A stretch of DNA of 64,000 nt from JACOTK01 sp963743945 (lineage in GTDB: Bacteria > Actinomycetota > Acidimicrobiia > Acidimicrobiales > CADCSY01): the NCBI GenBank assembly GCA_963743945.1, contig CAVURO010000007.1:1-64000 (forward strand), written 5' to 3'. Positions 40,407 to 49,514 of this stretch are shown here, piece after piece; within the stretch, counting starts at the first letter, position 1, and each line of letters begins with the position of its first letter. Under the pieces are notes generated by a model, which was given only the letters and a program-made list of their open reading frames with translations, had not been told where the DNA came from and searched no databases. The position numbers and the translations under genes were made by a program.

Positions 40407-40910
40407 ATGAAACCCTTGGATCCTTTGGCCGAAGAACGCCCCTTCGCCCGTCGTTGGCTTCGGCCCGCGGCAGCGCTGGTGGGTGGAGCATCGATTGCCA
40501 TGCTCGTCGCGTCCTCGCCCGCCGTCGCAGGACACTCACCGGTGGCCGATCATTCACCCGTGGGTGGTGCGTCGCCGCCGGCGAGGAGTATCGAGATCGA
40601 GATCGAGGGTCCGGTGGTCAGGTCGGCGAGTGGCGCCGTGGTCAACCTGCCGGTCAAGGTTGTCTGCTCCGCAGGACCCGATGCGCAGCTCTGGGGCGAC
40701 CTGACCCAGAGGGGGATCGCGGTCGTGCATACCGGCTACGGGCAGGCCACGGCGCCGTGTGACGACAAGGTCCATCTCGTCAAGCTGCCGATCGTCGCGA
40801 ACCGAGTGGCATTCCGCCCCGGAAAGGCCTTCGCGCGGGTTCAGGCGTACCAGTTCGACTCGAACCTGAGCGACGCTGATCAGGAGGAAGTGAACATCCG
40901 CCTGCGCTGA
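40407..40910 (+). CDS. Small secreted protein of unknown function
   Basis: A 167-residue exported protein. Its leader (RRWLRPAAALVGGASIAMLV, then SPAVAGHSPVADHSPVGG) closely resembles that of the larger repeat protein encoded just upstream, so the two probably share ancestry at the N-terminus. The mature part (IEIEIEGPVVRSASGAVVNL, then VKVVCSAGPDAQLWGDLTQR) looks like a beta-sandwich with two Cys. No family is recognised. ATG 40407 has GGGAGAG upstream. A GC-rich hairpin follows the stop. Confidence 0.7.
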   Translation: MKPLDPLAEERPFARRWLRPAAALVGGASIAMLVASSPAVAGHSPVADHSPVGGASPPARSIEIEIEGPVVRSASGAVVNLPVKVVCSAGPDAQLWGDLTQRGIAVVHTGYGQATAPCDDKVHLVKLPIVANRVAFRPGKAFARVQAYQFDSNLSDADQEEVNIRLR

Positions 40911-40926
40911 TCCGGGTGACGCGTGC

Positions 40927-40966
40927 CGACCCCCTCGATTCGGTTCCTGCCGGGTCGAGGGGGTCG
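40927..40966 (+). terminator. GC-rich hairpin, likely terminator
   Basis: CGACCCCCTCGA (40927-40938) and TCGAGGGGGTCG (40955-40966) form a perfect 12-bp stem around 16 bases. There is no T-run. It lies between the secreted protein gene and the next leaderless gene. Confidence 0.55.
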
Positions 40967-40987
40967 TACCCGTTCTAGGCTGACGAC

Positions 40988-41257
40988 ATGTGCCGCAACA
41001 TCACCGAGCTGCGAGGGCTCGATCCTCCGGCCACCGACGAGGAGATCGAGGCCGCCGCCCGCCAGTACCTTCGGAAGGTGTCGGGCGCAACCCGGCCCAG
41101 CGATGCCGTTGCCGGCGAGATGGAGGCGGCGGTCATCGAGGTGGCAGCGGTGACCCGGCGGTTCCTCGCCGGTCTGCCTCCGCGCCGTCGACCGCCCCCG
41201 ACGGTCCCGCCGCTGCGACGGCCCGAGGTGCGCGAACGACTCGGCCTGGCGCCGTGA
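40988..41257 (+). CDS. DUF2277 family protein
   Basis: An 89-residue protein starting MCRNITELRGLDPPATDEE, then AAARQYLRKVSG.TRPS, the fingerprint of DUF2277, and ending in a basic Pro- and Arg-rich tail. The function of this family is unknown to me. TAGGCT (40976-40981) lies exactly six bases before ATG 40988, which fixes the start and suggests a leaderless message. Confidence 0.88.
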   Translation: MCRNITELRGLDPPATDEEIEAAARQYLRKVSGATRPSDAVAGEMEAAVIEVAAVTRRFLAGLPPRRRPPPTVPPLRRPEVRERLGLAP

Positions 41258-41313
41258 CCCCCTGATCGTCCAACGGGTGTGGCCGGGATCGACAATTCCC
41301 CTACGCTCTCCGG

Positions 41314-42390
41314 GTGCGCATCGGCCTCGTTTGTCCCTACAGCCTGACACTCCCCGGTGGTGTGCAGGGTCAGGTGCTCGGGTTGGCCCGCGCACTGCGT
41401 GCCCGGGGCCACGAGGTTCGAGTGCTCGGTCCGAGCGACGGGCCTCCGCCCGACGCGGGTGTGACCCCACTCGGCAAGTCCATTCCCTTGGCCAGCAATG
41501 GCTCGATCGCCTCGATCGCCCCTGATCTACCCTGTGCCATTCGAACCATCCGGTCGCTTCGCAGCGAGTCCTTCGAGGTGGTTCATGTCCATGAGCCCTT
41601 GGTTCCTGGCCCCTGTCTGACCTCCACGCTGCTGAAGAGCGCGCCGCTGATCGGCACGTTTCATGCCGCCGGTGGCAACACCGCCTATCGCTGGGCGGCA
41701 CCGGTTCTGCGATGGGTGGCGGATCGCCTCGATGTGCGCTGCGCCGTGTCGGATGATGCCCGCTCGCTGGCCGAGTCCCACCTGGGGGGCACCTACGAGA
41801 TGGTCTTCAACGGCATCGAGGTGGAGCGGTTCTCCGGCGCCTCAGCATGGCCGAGTGACGGCAGGACCATCTTGTTCGTCGGACGACACGAGCAGCGAAA
41901 GGGTCTCGCGGTCCTCCTGAAGGCGGCGGAGTTCCTGTCGCCCGACGTGCGGCTGTGGATTGCCGGCGAAGGTCCGGAGACGGCACGACTGAGCGACCTG
42001 CACCGCCAGGACCATCGCATCGAGTGGCTCGGCCGCATCGATGACGTCGAGTTGGCTCAGCGTCTGCGTGGCGCGGACGTGTTCTGCGCCCCCTCGCTGC
42101 ACGGGGAATCCTTCGGAGTCGTGCTGCTCGAGGCCATGGCGGCAGGCGTTGCGATCGTGGCGAGCGATCTCCCCGGCTATCGGCGGGTCGCCCGCCCGGA
42201 CCGGGAGGGCGTGCTGGTGGCGCCCGGTGACGCGAAGGCGCTCGCTACGGCGCTCGCGGACGTGCTCGACCATACGGATCTGTCGGCGACGCTTGTGGCG
42301 GCGGGACGCGAGCGTGCTGCGACCTTTTCGATGGACGCGCTCGCCGGACGATACGTCGAGTTGTACACCGCTTTGTTGGAACGTCGATGA
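41314..42390 (+). CDS. pimA: Phosphatidylinositol mannosyltransferase PimA
   Basis: A 358-residue GT4 glycosyltransferase. The N-terminal domain has IGLVCPYSLTLPGGVQGQVL, HVHEPLVPGPCL and FHAAGGN; the C-terminal domain has ILFVGRHEQRKGLAVLL and the donor site ESFGVVLLEAMAAGVAIVAS. PimA adds the first mannose from GDP-mannose to phosphatidylinositol on the inner face of the membrane. Together with pgsA and patA this forms the PIM locus, interrupted by four inserted genes. GTG 41314 follows TACGCT (41302-41307) by six bases. Confidence 0.9.
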   Translation: MRIGLVCPYSLTLPGGVQGQVLGLARALRARGHEVRVLGPSDGPPPDAGVTPLGKSIPLASNGSIASIAPDLPCAIRTIRSLRSESFEVVHVHEPLVPGPCLTSTLLKSAPLIGTFHAAGGNTAYRWAAPVLRWVADRLDVRCAVSDDARSLAESHLGGTYEMVFNGIEVERFSGASAWPSDGRTILFVGRHEQRKGLAVLLKAAEFLSPDVRLWIAGEGPETARLSDLHRQDHRIEWLGRIDDVELAQRLRGADVFCAPSLHGESFGVVLLEAMAAGVAIVASDLPGYRRVARPDREGVLVAPGDAKALATALADVLDHTDLSATLVAAGRERAATFSMDALAGRYVELYTALLERR

Positions 42391-42427
42391 CCACGGGTTG
42401 GCAGGGCGGGGGACTACAGTGGGTCAG

Positions 42428-42976
42428 ATGACCCCGTTGATCGTGCTCGCCGTCGTGGTGGTCCTCGTGCTGGGCGCGGTCCTGATGTACAACGGCATGG
42501 TCAAGGCCCGGAACAATGTCGACAACGGCTGGTCCCAGATCGATGTGCAGCTCCACCGCCGCTACGACCTCATCCCGAACCTGGTCGAGACGGTGAAGGG
42601 TTACGCTGCCCACGAGAGCAAGACCTTCGAGGCGGTGACCGCTGCTCGCAATGCCGGCATGAGCGCGACCACCACCGCGGAGCAGACACAGGCCGACAAC
42701 ATGATGACCTCGGCACTGAAGTCGCTCTTTGCCGTTTCCGAGGCCTACCCCGAGTTGAAGGCCAACGAGAACTTCCTGAACCTCCAGGAGGAGCTGAGCG
42801 CCACCGAAGGCCGAATCGCCTATGCCCGTCAGTACTTCAACGACGCGGTCCTTCGATACAACACCAAGATTCAGTCCTTTCCCGCCGTGATGTTCGCCTC
42901 GGCATTCGGATTCAAGGTCCGGGAGTTCTTCGAGGCCGACGACACGACGAGAGGCCCGACGCGGGTGCAGTTCTAA
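42428..42976 (+). CDS. lemA: LemA family protein
   Basis: LemA (182 residues) has one N-terminal membrane segment (VLAVVVVLVLGAVLMYNGMV) and a helical domain starting NNVDNGWSQIDVQLHRRYDL and IPNLVETVKGYAAHE, all family hallmarks. It ends with a short basic or disordered tail. The role is not settled; lemA is often paired with htpX, as here, suggesting a shared envelope quality-control task. TACAGT (42415-42420) lies seven bases before ATG 42428. Confidence 0.92.
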   Translation: MTPLIVLAVVVVLVLGAVLMYNGMVKARNNVDNGWSQIDVQLHRRYDLIPNLVETVKGYAAHESKTFEAVTAARNAGMSATTTAEQTQADNMMTSALKSLFAVSEAYPELKANENFLNLQEELSATEGRIAYARQYFNDAVLRYNTKIQSFPAVMFASAFGFKVREFFEADDTTRGPTRVQF

Positions 42977-43012
42977 GGCACCGTCCCCTCCCTTTCCGAA
43001 ACAGAGTCCAAG

Positions 43013-43918
43013 CTGTACGAGCAGATCTCATCGAACAAGCGCCGGTCGGTGCTGCTGGTTGCCGGCTTCATCCTGGTTCTTCTCGCCATCGGCTGGGCGG
43101 TCGACCAGCTGTTGGGAATCGGCACGCCCGGGCTGATCATCGCGGTCATGGTCGCCGGGCTGAGCAGCTTCGCCGCGTACTGGAAAAGCGACGCCATCGC
43201 TCTTGCGATGAGTCGTGCCAAGCCCGCGGATCCGGTCGAGCACGCCCGGTTGCACAACCTCGTGGAGGGACTTTGCATCGCCGGGGGACTGCCCAAGCCG
43301 CGGGTCTACGTCGTCGAGGACGACGCCCCCAACGCGTTTGCCACGGGCCGGGACCCTCGGCATGCAGCGATCGCGGTGACCACGGGACTGCTGGCGAAGA
43401 TGAACCGGGTCGAGCTGGAGGGCGTGCTCGCCCACGAGCTGAGTCACATCAAGAACTACGACATCCTCGTGTCGACCCTCGCCGTGACCATGGTGGGGGC
43501 GATCACGCTGCTGGCCGATTTCTCGATGCGGATGATGTGGTTCGGAGGCGGACGACGGAACAACGACGACAACCGCGGTGGCGGCAGCGGTCCGCTCATG
43601 ATCGTCGGCCTGGTTCTCCTGATCGTCGCCCCGCTGGTTGCGAGGGTCATGCAATTTGCGATCAGTCGTCGGCGCGAGATGCTTGCCGATGTCTCGGGCG
43701 TCGGCCTCACGCGCTATCCACCGGGATTGATCAGCGCACTGGAGAAGCTTCGCGACGATTCAGCGGTCGTGACCTCCGCATCGCGGGCCACGGCCCATTT
43801 GTGGATAGAGTCCCCGCTCGAACGCGATGCTGCGGAGGGCCGTCACGTCTGGCTCAATCGCTTGTTCGACACCCATCCACCACTTGAGGAGCGCATCGAG
43901 GCGCTCCGGGAGCTCTGA
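43013..43918 (+). CDS. htpX: HtpX-like membrane zinc metalloprotease, probable CTG start
   Basis: A 301-residue M48 protease with an N-terminal pair of membrane helices and a second pair after the active site. The zinc site is HELSH in VLAHELSHIKNYD, with the distal Glu in RREMLADVSG. HtpX degrades misfolded membrane proteins. No ATG, GTG or TTG exists between the stop at 42974 and GTG 43049, which would remove the conserved YEQISSNKRRSVLL start. CTG 43013 gives LYEQISSNKRR, as expected for the family, so a CTG start is proposed. It directly follows lemA. Confidence 0.87.
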   Translation: MYEQISSNKRRSVLLVAGFILVLLAIGWAVDQLLGIGTPGLIIAVMVAGLSSFAAYWKSDAIALAMSRAKPADPVEHARLHNLVEGLCIAGGLPKPRVYVVEDDAPNAFATGRDPRHAAIAVTTGLLAKMNRVELEGVLAHELSHIKNYDILVSTLAVTMVGAITLLADFSMRMMWFGGGRRNNDDNRGGGSGPLMIVGLVLLIVAPLVARVMQFAISRRREMLADVSGVGLTRYPPGLISALEKLRDDSAVVTSASRATAHLWIESPLERDAAEGRHVWLNRLFDTHPPLEERIEALREL

Positions 43919-43924
43919 GAATCC

Positions 43925-45028
43925 ATGCAACGTGATCGGTCCCGTTTCCTGCTTCGACCCCTCCTCACCCTGGCGTCGCTGGCCCTGGTGGCAAGTGCGT
44001 GCGGTGGGGATGATGACAAGGAGCCCACGACCACCACCGTCAAGGTGACCACGACAACCACGGCGCCCCCCGTGGCAGCGCTGACCGGTCTGCCACTTGC
44101 CGATGCCGGTTTGCGCGGCCGTCCCGCTCTGGTCGTGAAGATCGACAACACGCCGAAGGCCCTTGGCAAGCAGGCGGGACTGAATGCCGCTGATCTGGTC
44201 TACGTGGAGCAGGTTGAAGGCGGGGCGACGCGCCTGGCCGCGGTGTTCCAGTCGAGCGATGCGGACGCGGTCGGACCGGTGCGATCCGCGCGGACCAGCG
44301 ACTACGACATCGTCAAGAACCTCAACCGTCCTCTCTTCGCCTACTCCGGAGCAAACGGCGGGGTCGAGAAGGGCATCAAGGCAAGCCCGCTCATCAATGT
44401 CGGGGTGACGGCGAAGCAGTCGGCCTACTCCAAGCGAGGCAGCGGTGTGCTGCGATTCTTCGCGTCCACCCAAGAGCTGTACGACGGCGAGGAGGGGGCC
44501 GCGCCAGGTCCTCTGTTCACCTATCGTCCGATCGGGGCGCCGGTGACGACGCCGAGCGCGGAGGCGACGGGGGGCGTCGACATCTCCTATGGCGGAACGT
44601 CCAAGACGATGGTCAAATGGGTGATCGAGGGCGACGGATGGCTTCGCTCCCAGAGTGGCGTCGCGCACGCCGATGACGCGGGCAAGCGGGTCGAGCCCGC
44701 CAACGTGATCGTTCAGTTCGTCGACTACCGGCCCTCGGGCTACGTCGATGTGACCGGTAGCTCCTCGCCCGAGGCCGTGCTGGTCGGCGAGGGTGAGGTC
44801 TGGGTGTTCTCCGGCGCGAAGCTGGTTCGCGGCCGATGGTCGCGCCCCAGTCCCGAGTCGGTGACCGCCCTGAGCGATGCCTCCGGTCAGCCGATCACGC
44901 TTGCTCCCGGGCGCACCTGGGTCGAGCTCGCCCCCGTTGCCTCCGCTGCTGTCGTGCCGGCACCGGTGGCGGCGAGCTCCGGGGCCCCGGCGACGACCCC
45001 GGGGCCCGGCACAACGAGGAAACCATGA
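43925..45028 (+). CDS. DUF3048 (YerB-like) lipoprotein
   Basis: A 367-residue lipoprotein with signal peptide and lipobox (LVASACGG). A Thr-rich linker (KEPTTTTVKVTTTTTAPP) leads to a DUF3048 domain: RPALVVKIDNTPKA, ADLVYVEQVEGGATRL, VGPVRSARTSDYDIV. A C-terminal DUF3048-type domain holds VIVQFVDYRPSGYVDVTG and LAPGRTWVELAP, and then an Ala/Pro tail. The function of this family is unknown; it is exported and common in Gram-positive bacteria. ATG 43925 follows the htpX stop by six bases. Confidence 0.85.
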   Translation: MQRDRSRFLLRPLLTLASLALVASACGGDDDKEPTTTTVKVTTTTTAPPVAALTGLPLADAGLRGRPALVVKIDNTPKALGKQAGLNAADLVYVEQVEGGATRLAAVFQSSDADAVGPVRSARTSDYDIVKNLNRPLFAYSGANGGVEKGIKASPLINVGVTAKQSAYSKRGSGVLRFFASTQELYDGEEGAAPGPLFTYRPIGAPVTTPSAEATGGVDISYGGTSKTMVKWVIEGDGWLRSQSGVAHADDAGKRVEPANVIVQFVDYRPSGYVDVTGSSSPEAVLVGEGEVWVFSGAKLVRGRWSRPSPESVTALSDASGQPITLAPGRTWVELAPVASAAVVPAPVAASSGAPATTPGPGTTRKP

Positions 45029-45052
45029 CGCCCTGCATCTAGAATGACGGCC

Positions 45053-45958
45053 ATGTCGGAGCCCTCCACCTCAACCCCCACCTCCATGACCGGAACGTTC
45101 CGGGTGAAGCGGGGGCTGGCCGAGATGCTCGCCGGCGGCGTCATCATGGATGTCGTCGACGCCGAGCAGGCCCGCATCGCCGAGGACTCGGGAGCCGTTG
45201 CGGTGATGGCGTTGGAGCGCGTGCCTTCCGACATCCGTCGTGACGGTGGGGTAGCCCGCATGAGCGATCCGGCCATGATCGAGGGCATCAAGGCGGCGGT
45301 GACCGTGCCGGTCATGGCCAAGGCCCGTATCGGACACTTCGCCGAGGCACAGGTGCTGGAGTCGCTCGGCGTCGACTTCATCGACGAGTCGGAAGTGCTG
45401 ACGCCCGCCGACGAGGCCCACCACATCGACAAGTGGGCTTTCACCGCGCCATTTGTCTGCGGGGCGACCAATCTCGGCGAGGCCCTGCGGCGCATCAGCG
45501 AGGGCGCAGCGCTCATCCGCTCCAAGGGGGAGGCAGGCACCGGCAACATCGTCGAAGCGGTCCGGCACCTCAGGGCGATCATGGGCGACATGCGCAAGAT
45601 CACCACCGCCGATGGTCCGGAGCTGTTCGATTGGGCCAAGCGCCTGCAGGCACCTCTTCCGCTCGTGCAGGAGATCGCCGAGACCGGCCGACTCCCGGTG
45701 CCGCTGTTCTGTGCCGGAGGCATCGCAACGCCTGCGGATGCGTCGCTGGTGATGCAACTCGGTGCGCAGTCGGTGTTCGTCGGTTCGGGCATCTTCAAGA
45801 GCGATGACCCCGCTCGTCGCGCACGCGCCATCGTGGAGGCCACCACCCATTTCCGTGACGCAGCGCTGGTGGCCAAGGTCAGTGCGGGCCTGGGTGCCGC
45901 CATGCCGGGGCTCGAGATCGGCTCGCTCGAGACCAAGCTCGCCGACCGGGGTTGGTAA
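45053..45958 (+). CDS. pdxS: Pyridoxal 5'-phosphate synthase subunit PdxS
   Basis: PdxS (301 residues) builds PLP from ribose 5-phosphate, glyceraldehyde 3-phosphate and ammonia from PdxT. Family motifs are VKRGLAEMLAGGVIMDVV, MALERVPSDIRRDGGVARMS, PVMAKARIGHFAEAQ, IDESEVLTPAD, RSKGEAGTGNI and FCAGGIATPADA. ATG 45053 is chosen because TAGAAT (45040-45045) ends seven bases before it; the ATG at 45044 overlaps that hexamer and so would be outside a leaderless transcript. pdxT follows eight bases after the stop. Confidence 0.95.
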   Translation: MSEPSTSTPTSMTGTFRVKRGLAEMLAGGVIMDVVDAEQARIAEDSGAVAVMALERVPSDIRRDGGVARMSDPAMIEGIKAAVTVPVMAKARIGHFAEAQVLESLGVDFIDESEVLTPADEAHHIDKWAFTAPFVCGATNLGEALRRISEGAALIRSKGEAGTGNIVEAVRHLRAIMGDMRKITTADGPELFDWAKRLQAPLPLVQEIAETGRLPVPLFCAGGIATPADASLVMQLGAQSVFVGSGIFKSDDPARRARAIVEATTHFRDAALVAKVSAGLGAAMPGLEIGSLETKLADRGW

Positions 45959-45966
45959 CGCCGTCG

Positions 45967-46548
45967 ATGACGGCCGTCAAGGTCGGTGTGATCGCCCTGC
46001 AGGGCGCAACGCGACCCCATCTCGAGGCCCTGCGCGAGCTCGGCGCCCATGCCGTGGAGATCCGAACACCCGAGGAGCTCGCCGGTGTGGAGGCGGTGAT
46101 CCTGCCCGGCGGCGAATCGACCACCATGTCGTTTCTGCTCGACAGCTCGGGCCTGCGCGGGCCGCTGCACGATCGAATCGTGAACGGGATGCCGGTGCTC
46201 GGAACCTGTGCGGGCATGATCCTGCTGGCCGACGAGGTGTTGGACGGCCGTGACGACCAACGCAGCCTTGGTGTCATCGACATCACCGTGCGGCGCAACG
46301 GCTTCGGCCGCCAACGTGAGTCGTTCGAAGCCGATCTCGTGGTGGAGGGGCTCGGCGGTGAGCCCTTCCGCGCCGTGTTCATTCGGGCGCCGGTCGTCGA
46401 GAGGGCCGGTTCGGATGTCGACGTGTTGGCCCGAATCGAGGGCGTTCCCGTAGTGTGCAGGTCGGGCAGGACGACGGTCTGCTCGTTTCATCCGGAGCTC
46501 GGTGACGATCTACGGATCCATGCGATGTTCCTCGAGAGCGTCCGCTGA
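45967..46548 (+). CDS. pdxT: Pyridoxal 5'-phosphate synthase glutaminase PdxT
   Basis: PdxT (193 residues) is the class I glutamine amidotransferase that feeds ammonia to PdxS. The oxyanion and substrate loop is LPGGESTTM, the nucleophile is Cys in GTCAGMILLA, and the His-Glu pair is in SFHPELGDD. KVGVIALQGATRPHLEAL matches the usual N-terminus and supports ATG 45967 over a TTG at 45952. It is co-transcribed with pdxS and followed after about 110 bases by yebC, the order known in mycobacteria. Confidence 0.95.
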   Translation: MTAVKVGVIALQGATRPHLEALRELGAHAVEIRTPEELAGVEAVILPGGESTTMSFLLDSSGLRGPLHDRIVNGMPVLGTCAGMILLADEVLDGRDDQRSLGVIDITVRRNGFGRQRESFEADLVVEGLGGEPFRAVFIRAPVVERAGSDVDVLARIEGVPVVCRSGRTTVCSFHPELGDDLRIHAMFLESVR

Positions 46549-46659
46549 CAGTGGCGCTCCACCGGGCAACGTGGGTTGTTTTTCGCCGGATGGATACCGG
46601 TGAGGCAGGTTATGCAGGTACACCGAGGTCCCCAACCGCTGAACCTTCAGGAGTTGTAG

Positions 46660-47412
46660 ATGTCTGGACATTCCAAGTGGGCAACGATCAAGCACCAAAA
46701 GGGAGCCAAGGACAAGGCCCGGGGCAAGCTCTTCGCCAAGCTGATCCGCCAGGTCGAGGTGGCAGCGCGTGAGGGCGGCGGTGACATGGAGAGCAACGCC
46801 ACGCTGCGCACCATGTTCCACAAGGCTCGCGAGTCATCGGTGCCCATCGACACCATCGAGCGGGCCATCAAGCGCGGCACCGGCGAGCTCGAGGGCGTCC
46901 GATACGAGCCGGCGGCCTATGAGGGCTATGCGCCCTGTGGCGTGGCGGTCTACGTCGAGGTGTTGACCGACAACAAGAACCGCACGGGTCCCGACATCCG
47001 CTCCACCTTCTCGAAGCTCGGTGGCTCGCTTGCCGAGCCCGGAGCCGTCGCCTGGCAGTTCGAGCGCCGAGGCGTGATCACCGTTCCCGGCAGCGTCGAC
47101 GAGGACGAGCTCATGGCCGTCGTGCTCGAAGCCGGAGGCGAGGACCTTGCCGCCGAGGGTGATGTGTGGCGGGTCACGTGCGACCCGCACGCGTTCACCG
47201 CGTTGCGGGCCGGCATCGAGGCGGCGGGAATCGCCATCGAGTCGGCGGACGTGACCATGGTGCCGACAACCTCGGTGGCGCTCGAGACCGCCGAGGACGC
47301 CAAGAAGGTGCTGCGCCTCATCGACGCCCTCGACGACCACGACGACGTGCAGGGCGTGTTCTCGAACTTCGACATCGCCGAGGAGATCCTCGCGACGGTG
47401 TCACTCGACTGA
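46660..47412 (+). CDS. yebC: YebC/PmpR family protein
   Basis: A 250-residue YebC-family protein. SGHSKWATIKHQKGAKDKAR at the N-terminus, AREGGGDMESNATLR, YEGYAPCGVAVYVEVLTDNKN and VAWQFERRGVI are diagnostic. Members were described as transcriptional regulators, and more recent work links them to relief of ribosome stalling. ATG 46660 has CAGGAG (46648-46653) upstream. In mycobacteria yebC lies close to ruvC; here the signalling module separates them. Confidence 0.93.
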   Translation: MSGHSKWATIKHQKGAKDKARGKLFAKLIRQVEVAAREGGGDMESNATLRTMFHKARESSVPIDTIERAIKRGTGELEGVRYEPAAYEGYAPCGVAVYVEVLTDNKNRTGPDIRSTFSKLGGSLAEPGAVAWQFERRGVITVPGSVDEDELMAVVLEAGGEDLAAEGDVWRVTCDPHAFTALRAGIEAAGIAIESADVTMVPTTSVALETAEDAKKVLRLIDALDDHDDVQGVFSNFDIAEEILATVSLD

Positions 47413-47501
47413 CCCCTGCGCCGGGCCGGCGCCGTGCATCGAGCAGGGCAGACCAAAAGGGGGCTAGCCTTCATCAGGCACTCGCATGAGTGGAGGTGCC
47501 G

Positions 47502-49514
47502 ATGCCAACGGATGATGACATGCCAGGATCGGTCTCGGGGCTCGCTGTCCTCCTGGTCGACTCGGTGCCTGATGGGGTGGTCGTTGTGGATGCGACCGGA
47601 GTGATATGTCACGTCAATCGCCGGATGGACCTCATGTTCGGCTACACGACCGGTGAGGTTCTCGGTCAGGACGTCGACCTGCTGGTTCCCGAGTGGATGA
47701 CGACCGATCATCAAGACGTTCGGGGGCCTGACGGTGATGCGACCGTCAAGTCGCCAAGTGCGTCGCGACAGGTGGTCGCCCGCCGGAAGGACGGCACCAG
47801 GTTCCCGGTGGACATCTCCCGGGTGACCGTCGAGACGGGTGATGGCCCATTGGTGGTGGCGACCGTCCGGGAGATCCCTCCCCACGAGGTGGTAGCGGAG
47901 ACGTTTGCGGGTGTCTTCGACGCTGCGCCCGATGCCATCGTTGCCGTGGACGCCGCCGGATTGATTCGCCTGGTGAATCGTCAGTCCGAAGCCCTGTTCG
48001 GCTACCCGCGCGACGAGCTGATCGGCCGGCCGATCGAGGTCCTTGTCCCGGAGCGGGTGCGGTCTCTTCATGCCGATCATCGGGCGTCCTATCTCGCCGA
48101 TCCGATTCCCCGGGCGATGGGCCTGGGTCTCGATCCGGCGGGGAGACGTAAGGACGGCACGGAGTTTCCACTCGGTATTTCGCTGTCGTCCCTGGTGACC
48201 GACCAGGGCATACTCGCGCTGGCAGCGGTGCGCGACATCACCGACAGCAAGCGTATCGGCGAGGAGCGGGGCCGGCTCGAGGCGAGCGTGGTCAAGGTCG
48301 AGCGGGACGAGGAACGCGCATCGCTGGTAGGTCAGCTCCACCAGGCGCAGCGCTTGGAGAGCGTGGGCCAGCTTGCGGGTGGGATTGCTCATGACTTCAA
48401 CAACCTGCTGGCCGGGATCATGAACTATGCCGGTCTCGTGTCCGAAAGTCTCCAGGACGAGATGGCTCGTCGTGGTCTCCTGGGCGACAAGGCGTTCGTG
48501 ACCCTGGCCGAGGACATCAGCCAGATCAGCCACGTGGCGAGGCGAGCGGCAGCGTTGACCCGTCAGCTGTTGATCTTCAGTCGGAGAACAGTCGTGCAAC
48601 CCGAAGTGTTGGATCTGAACACGGTCGTCGGCGACATGGAGGAGATGCTTCGCCGGACGATCGGTGAGAACGTCGACCATCTGCAAACGGTGTTCGCCGA
48701 GAACCTGCCGCTGATCAAGGCCGATCGAGGCCAGATCGACCAGGTCGTCATGAATCTGGCGCTCAACGCCCGCGATGCAATGCCCGGTGGCGGACGGCTC
48801 GACATCGAGACGGAGAGGTTGGAGATCGACAAGCGCTCCGCAAACCTCCGCGGGATCGAGCCGGGGACCTATGCGCGTCTGACGGTCTCGGACACCGGCA
48901 CAGGAATGGGCCCGGAGGTGGTCGACCGGGCATTCGAGCCGTTCTTCACCACCAAGGGCAAGGGTGAGGGCACCGGCTTGGGTCTGGCAACGGTCTACGG
49001 GATCGCCCACCAGGCCGGTGGCGACGTGTCGATCGATTCCGAGCTCGGGAGGGGCACGACCATCCGGGTTGATCTCCCCGCGACGTCGGAATCAACGTCA
49101 TCGTATCGGGCGACACAACTGGAGCCGGGCCTGTACGAGCAGGGGGAGACGGTGCTGCTCGTGGAGGACGAGGCGATCGTGCGCGACCCGGCGCAGCGGC
49201 TGCTGAGTAGACACGGCTACACGGTGCTGGCGGCTGCCAATGCAGCGGCGGCGATGACGATCGCAGCGAATCATCTGGGCACGATCGACCTGCTGCTCAC
49301 CGACGTCGTCATGCCGGGACGTTCGGGCAAGGATCTCTCGGTTGATATCGTCGCGCTCCGTCCGGCGACCAAGGTGCTGTTCATGAGCGGCTACAGCTAC
49401 GACGTCATCGTTCACCAGGGCGTGCTCGAGTCGGGGGTCAGTCTCATCGAGAAGCCTTTCTCCGCCGACGATCTGCTCCGCAAGGTCCGCCTCGTCCTTG
49501 ACGGCGGTGTGTAG
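47502..49514 (+). CDS. PAS-PAS hybrid histidine kinase with receiver domain
   Basis: A 670-residue soluble sensor kinase. Two PAS domains (about 12-120 and 130-255, each with R(R/N)KDGT(R/E)FP) are followed by a short helix and a HisKA-type domain with His297 in GGIAHDFNNLLAGI. The ATPase has NLALNARDAMPGG, DTGTGMG and GEGTGLGLATVYGI. A C-terminal receiver (about 549-665) has acidic VEDEA and Asp near 601 in LLLTDVVMPGRSG. No membrane segment is seen, so the signal is cytoplasmic. ATG 47502 has GGAGG six bases upstream. The next gene begins one base after the stop. Confidence 0.9.
   Translation: MPTDDDMPGSVSGLAVLLVDSVPDGVVVVDATGVICHVNRRMDLMFGYTTGEVLGQDVDLLVPEWMTTDHQDVRGPDGDATVKSPSASRQVVARRKDGTRFPVDISRVTVETGDGPLVVATVREIPPHEVVAETFAGVFDAAPDAIVAVDAAGLIRLVNRQSEALFGYPRDELIGRPIEVLVPERVRSLHADHRASYLADPIPRAMGLGLDPAGRRKDGTEFPLGISLSSLVTDQGILALAAVRDITDSKRIGEERGRLEASVVKVERDEERASLVGQLHQAQRLESVGQLAGGIAHDFNNLLAGIMNYAGLVSESLQDEMARRGLLGDKAFVTLAEDISQISHVARRAAALTRQLLIFSRRTVVQPEVLDLNTVVGDMEEMLRRTIGENVDHLQTVFAENLPLIKADRGQIDQVVMNLALNARDAMPGGGRLDIETERLEIDKRSANLRGIEPGTYARLTVSDTGTGMGPEVVDRAFEPFFTTKGKGEGTGLGLATVYGIAHQAGGDVSIDSELGRGTTIRVDLPATSESTSSYRATQLEPGLYEQGETVLLVEDEAIVRDPAQRLLSRHGYTVLAAANAAAAMTIAANHLGTIDLLLTDVVMPGRSGKDLSVDIVALRPATKVLFMSGYSYDVIVHQGVLESGVSLIEKPFSADDLLRKVRLVLDGGV

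Noticed and set aside
45044..45052. ATG 45044 as the pdxS start
   Set aside because: It overlaps a TAGAAT -10 hexamer, while ATG 45053 is at leaderless spacing and the extra three residues are not part of the family.
46551..46772. Small frame between pdxT and yebC
   Set aside because: Its second half is yebC read in the wrong frame; the intergenic part looks like a leader containing the yebC ribosome binding site.
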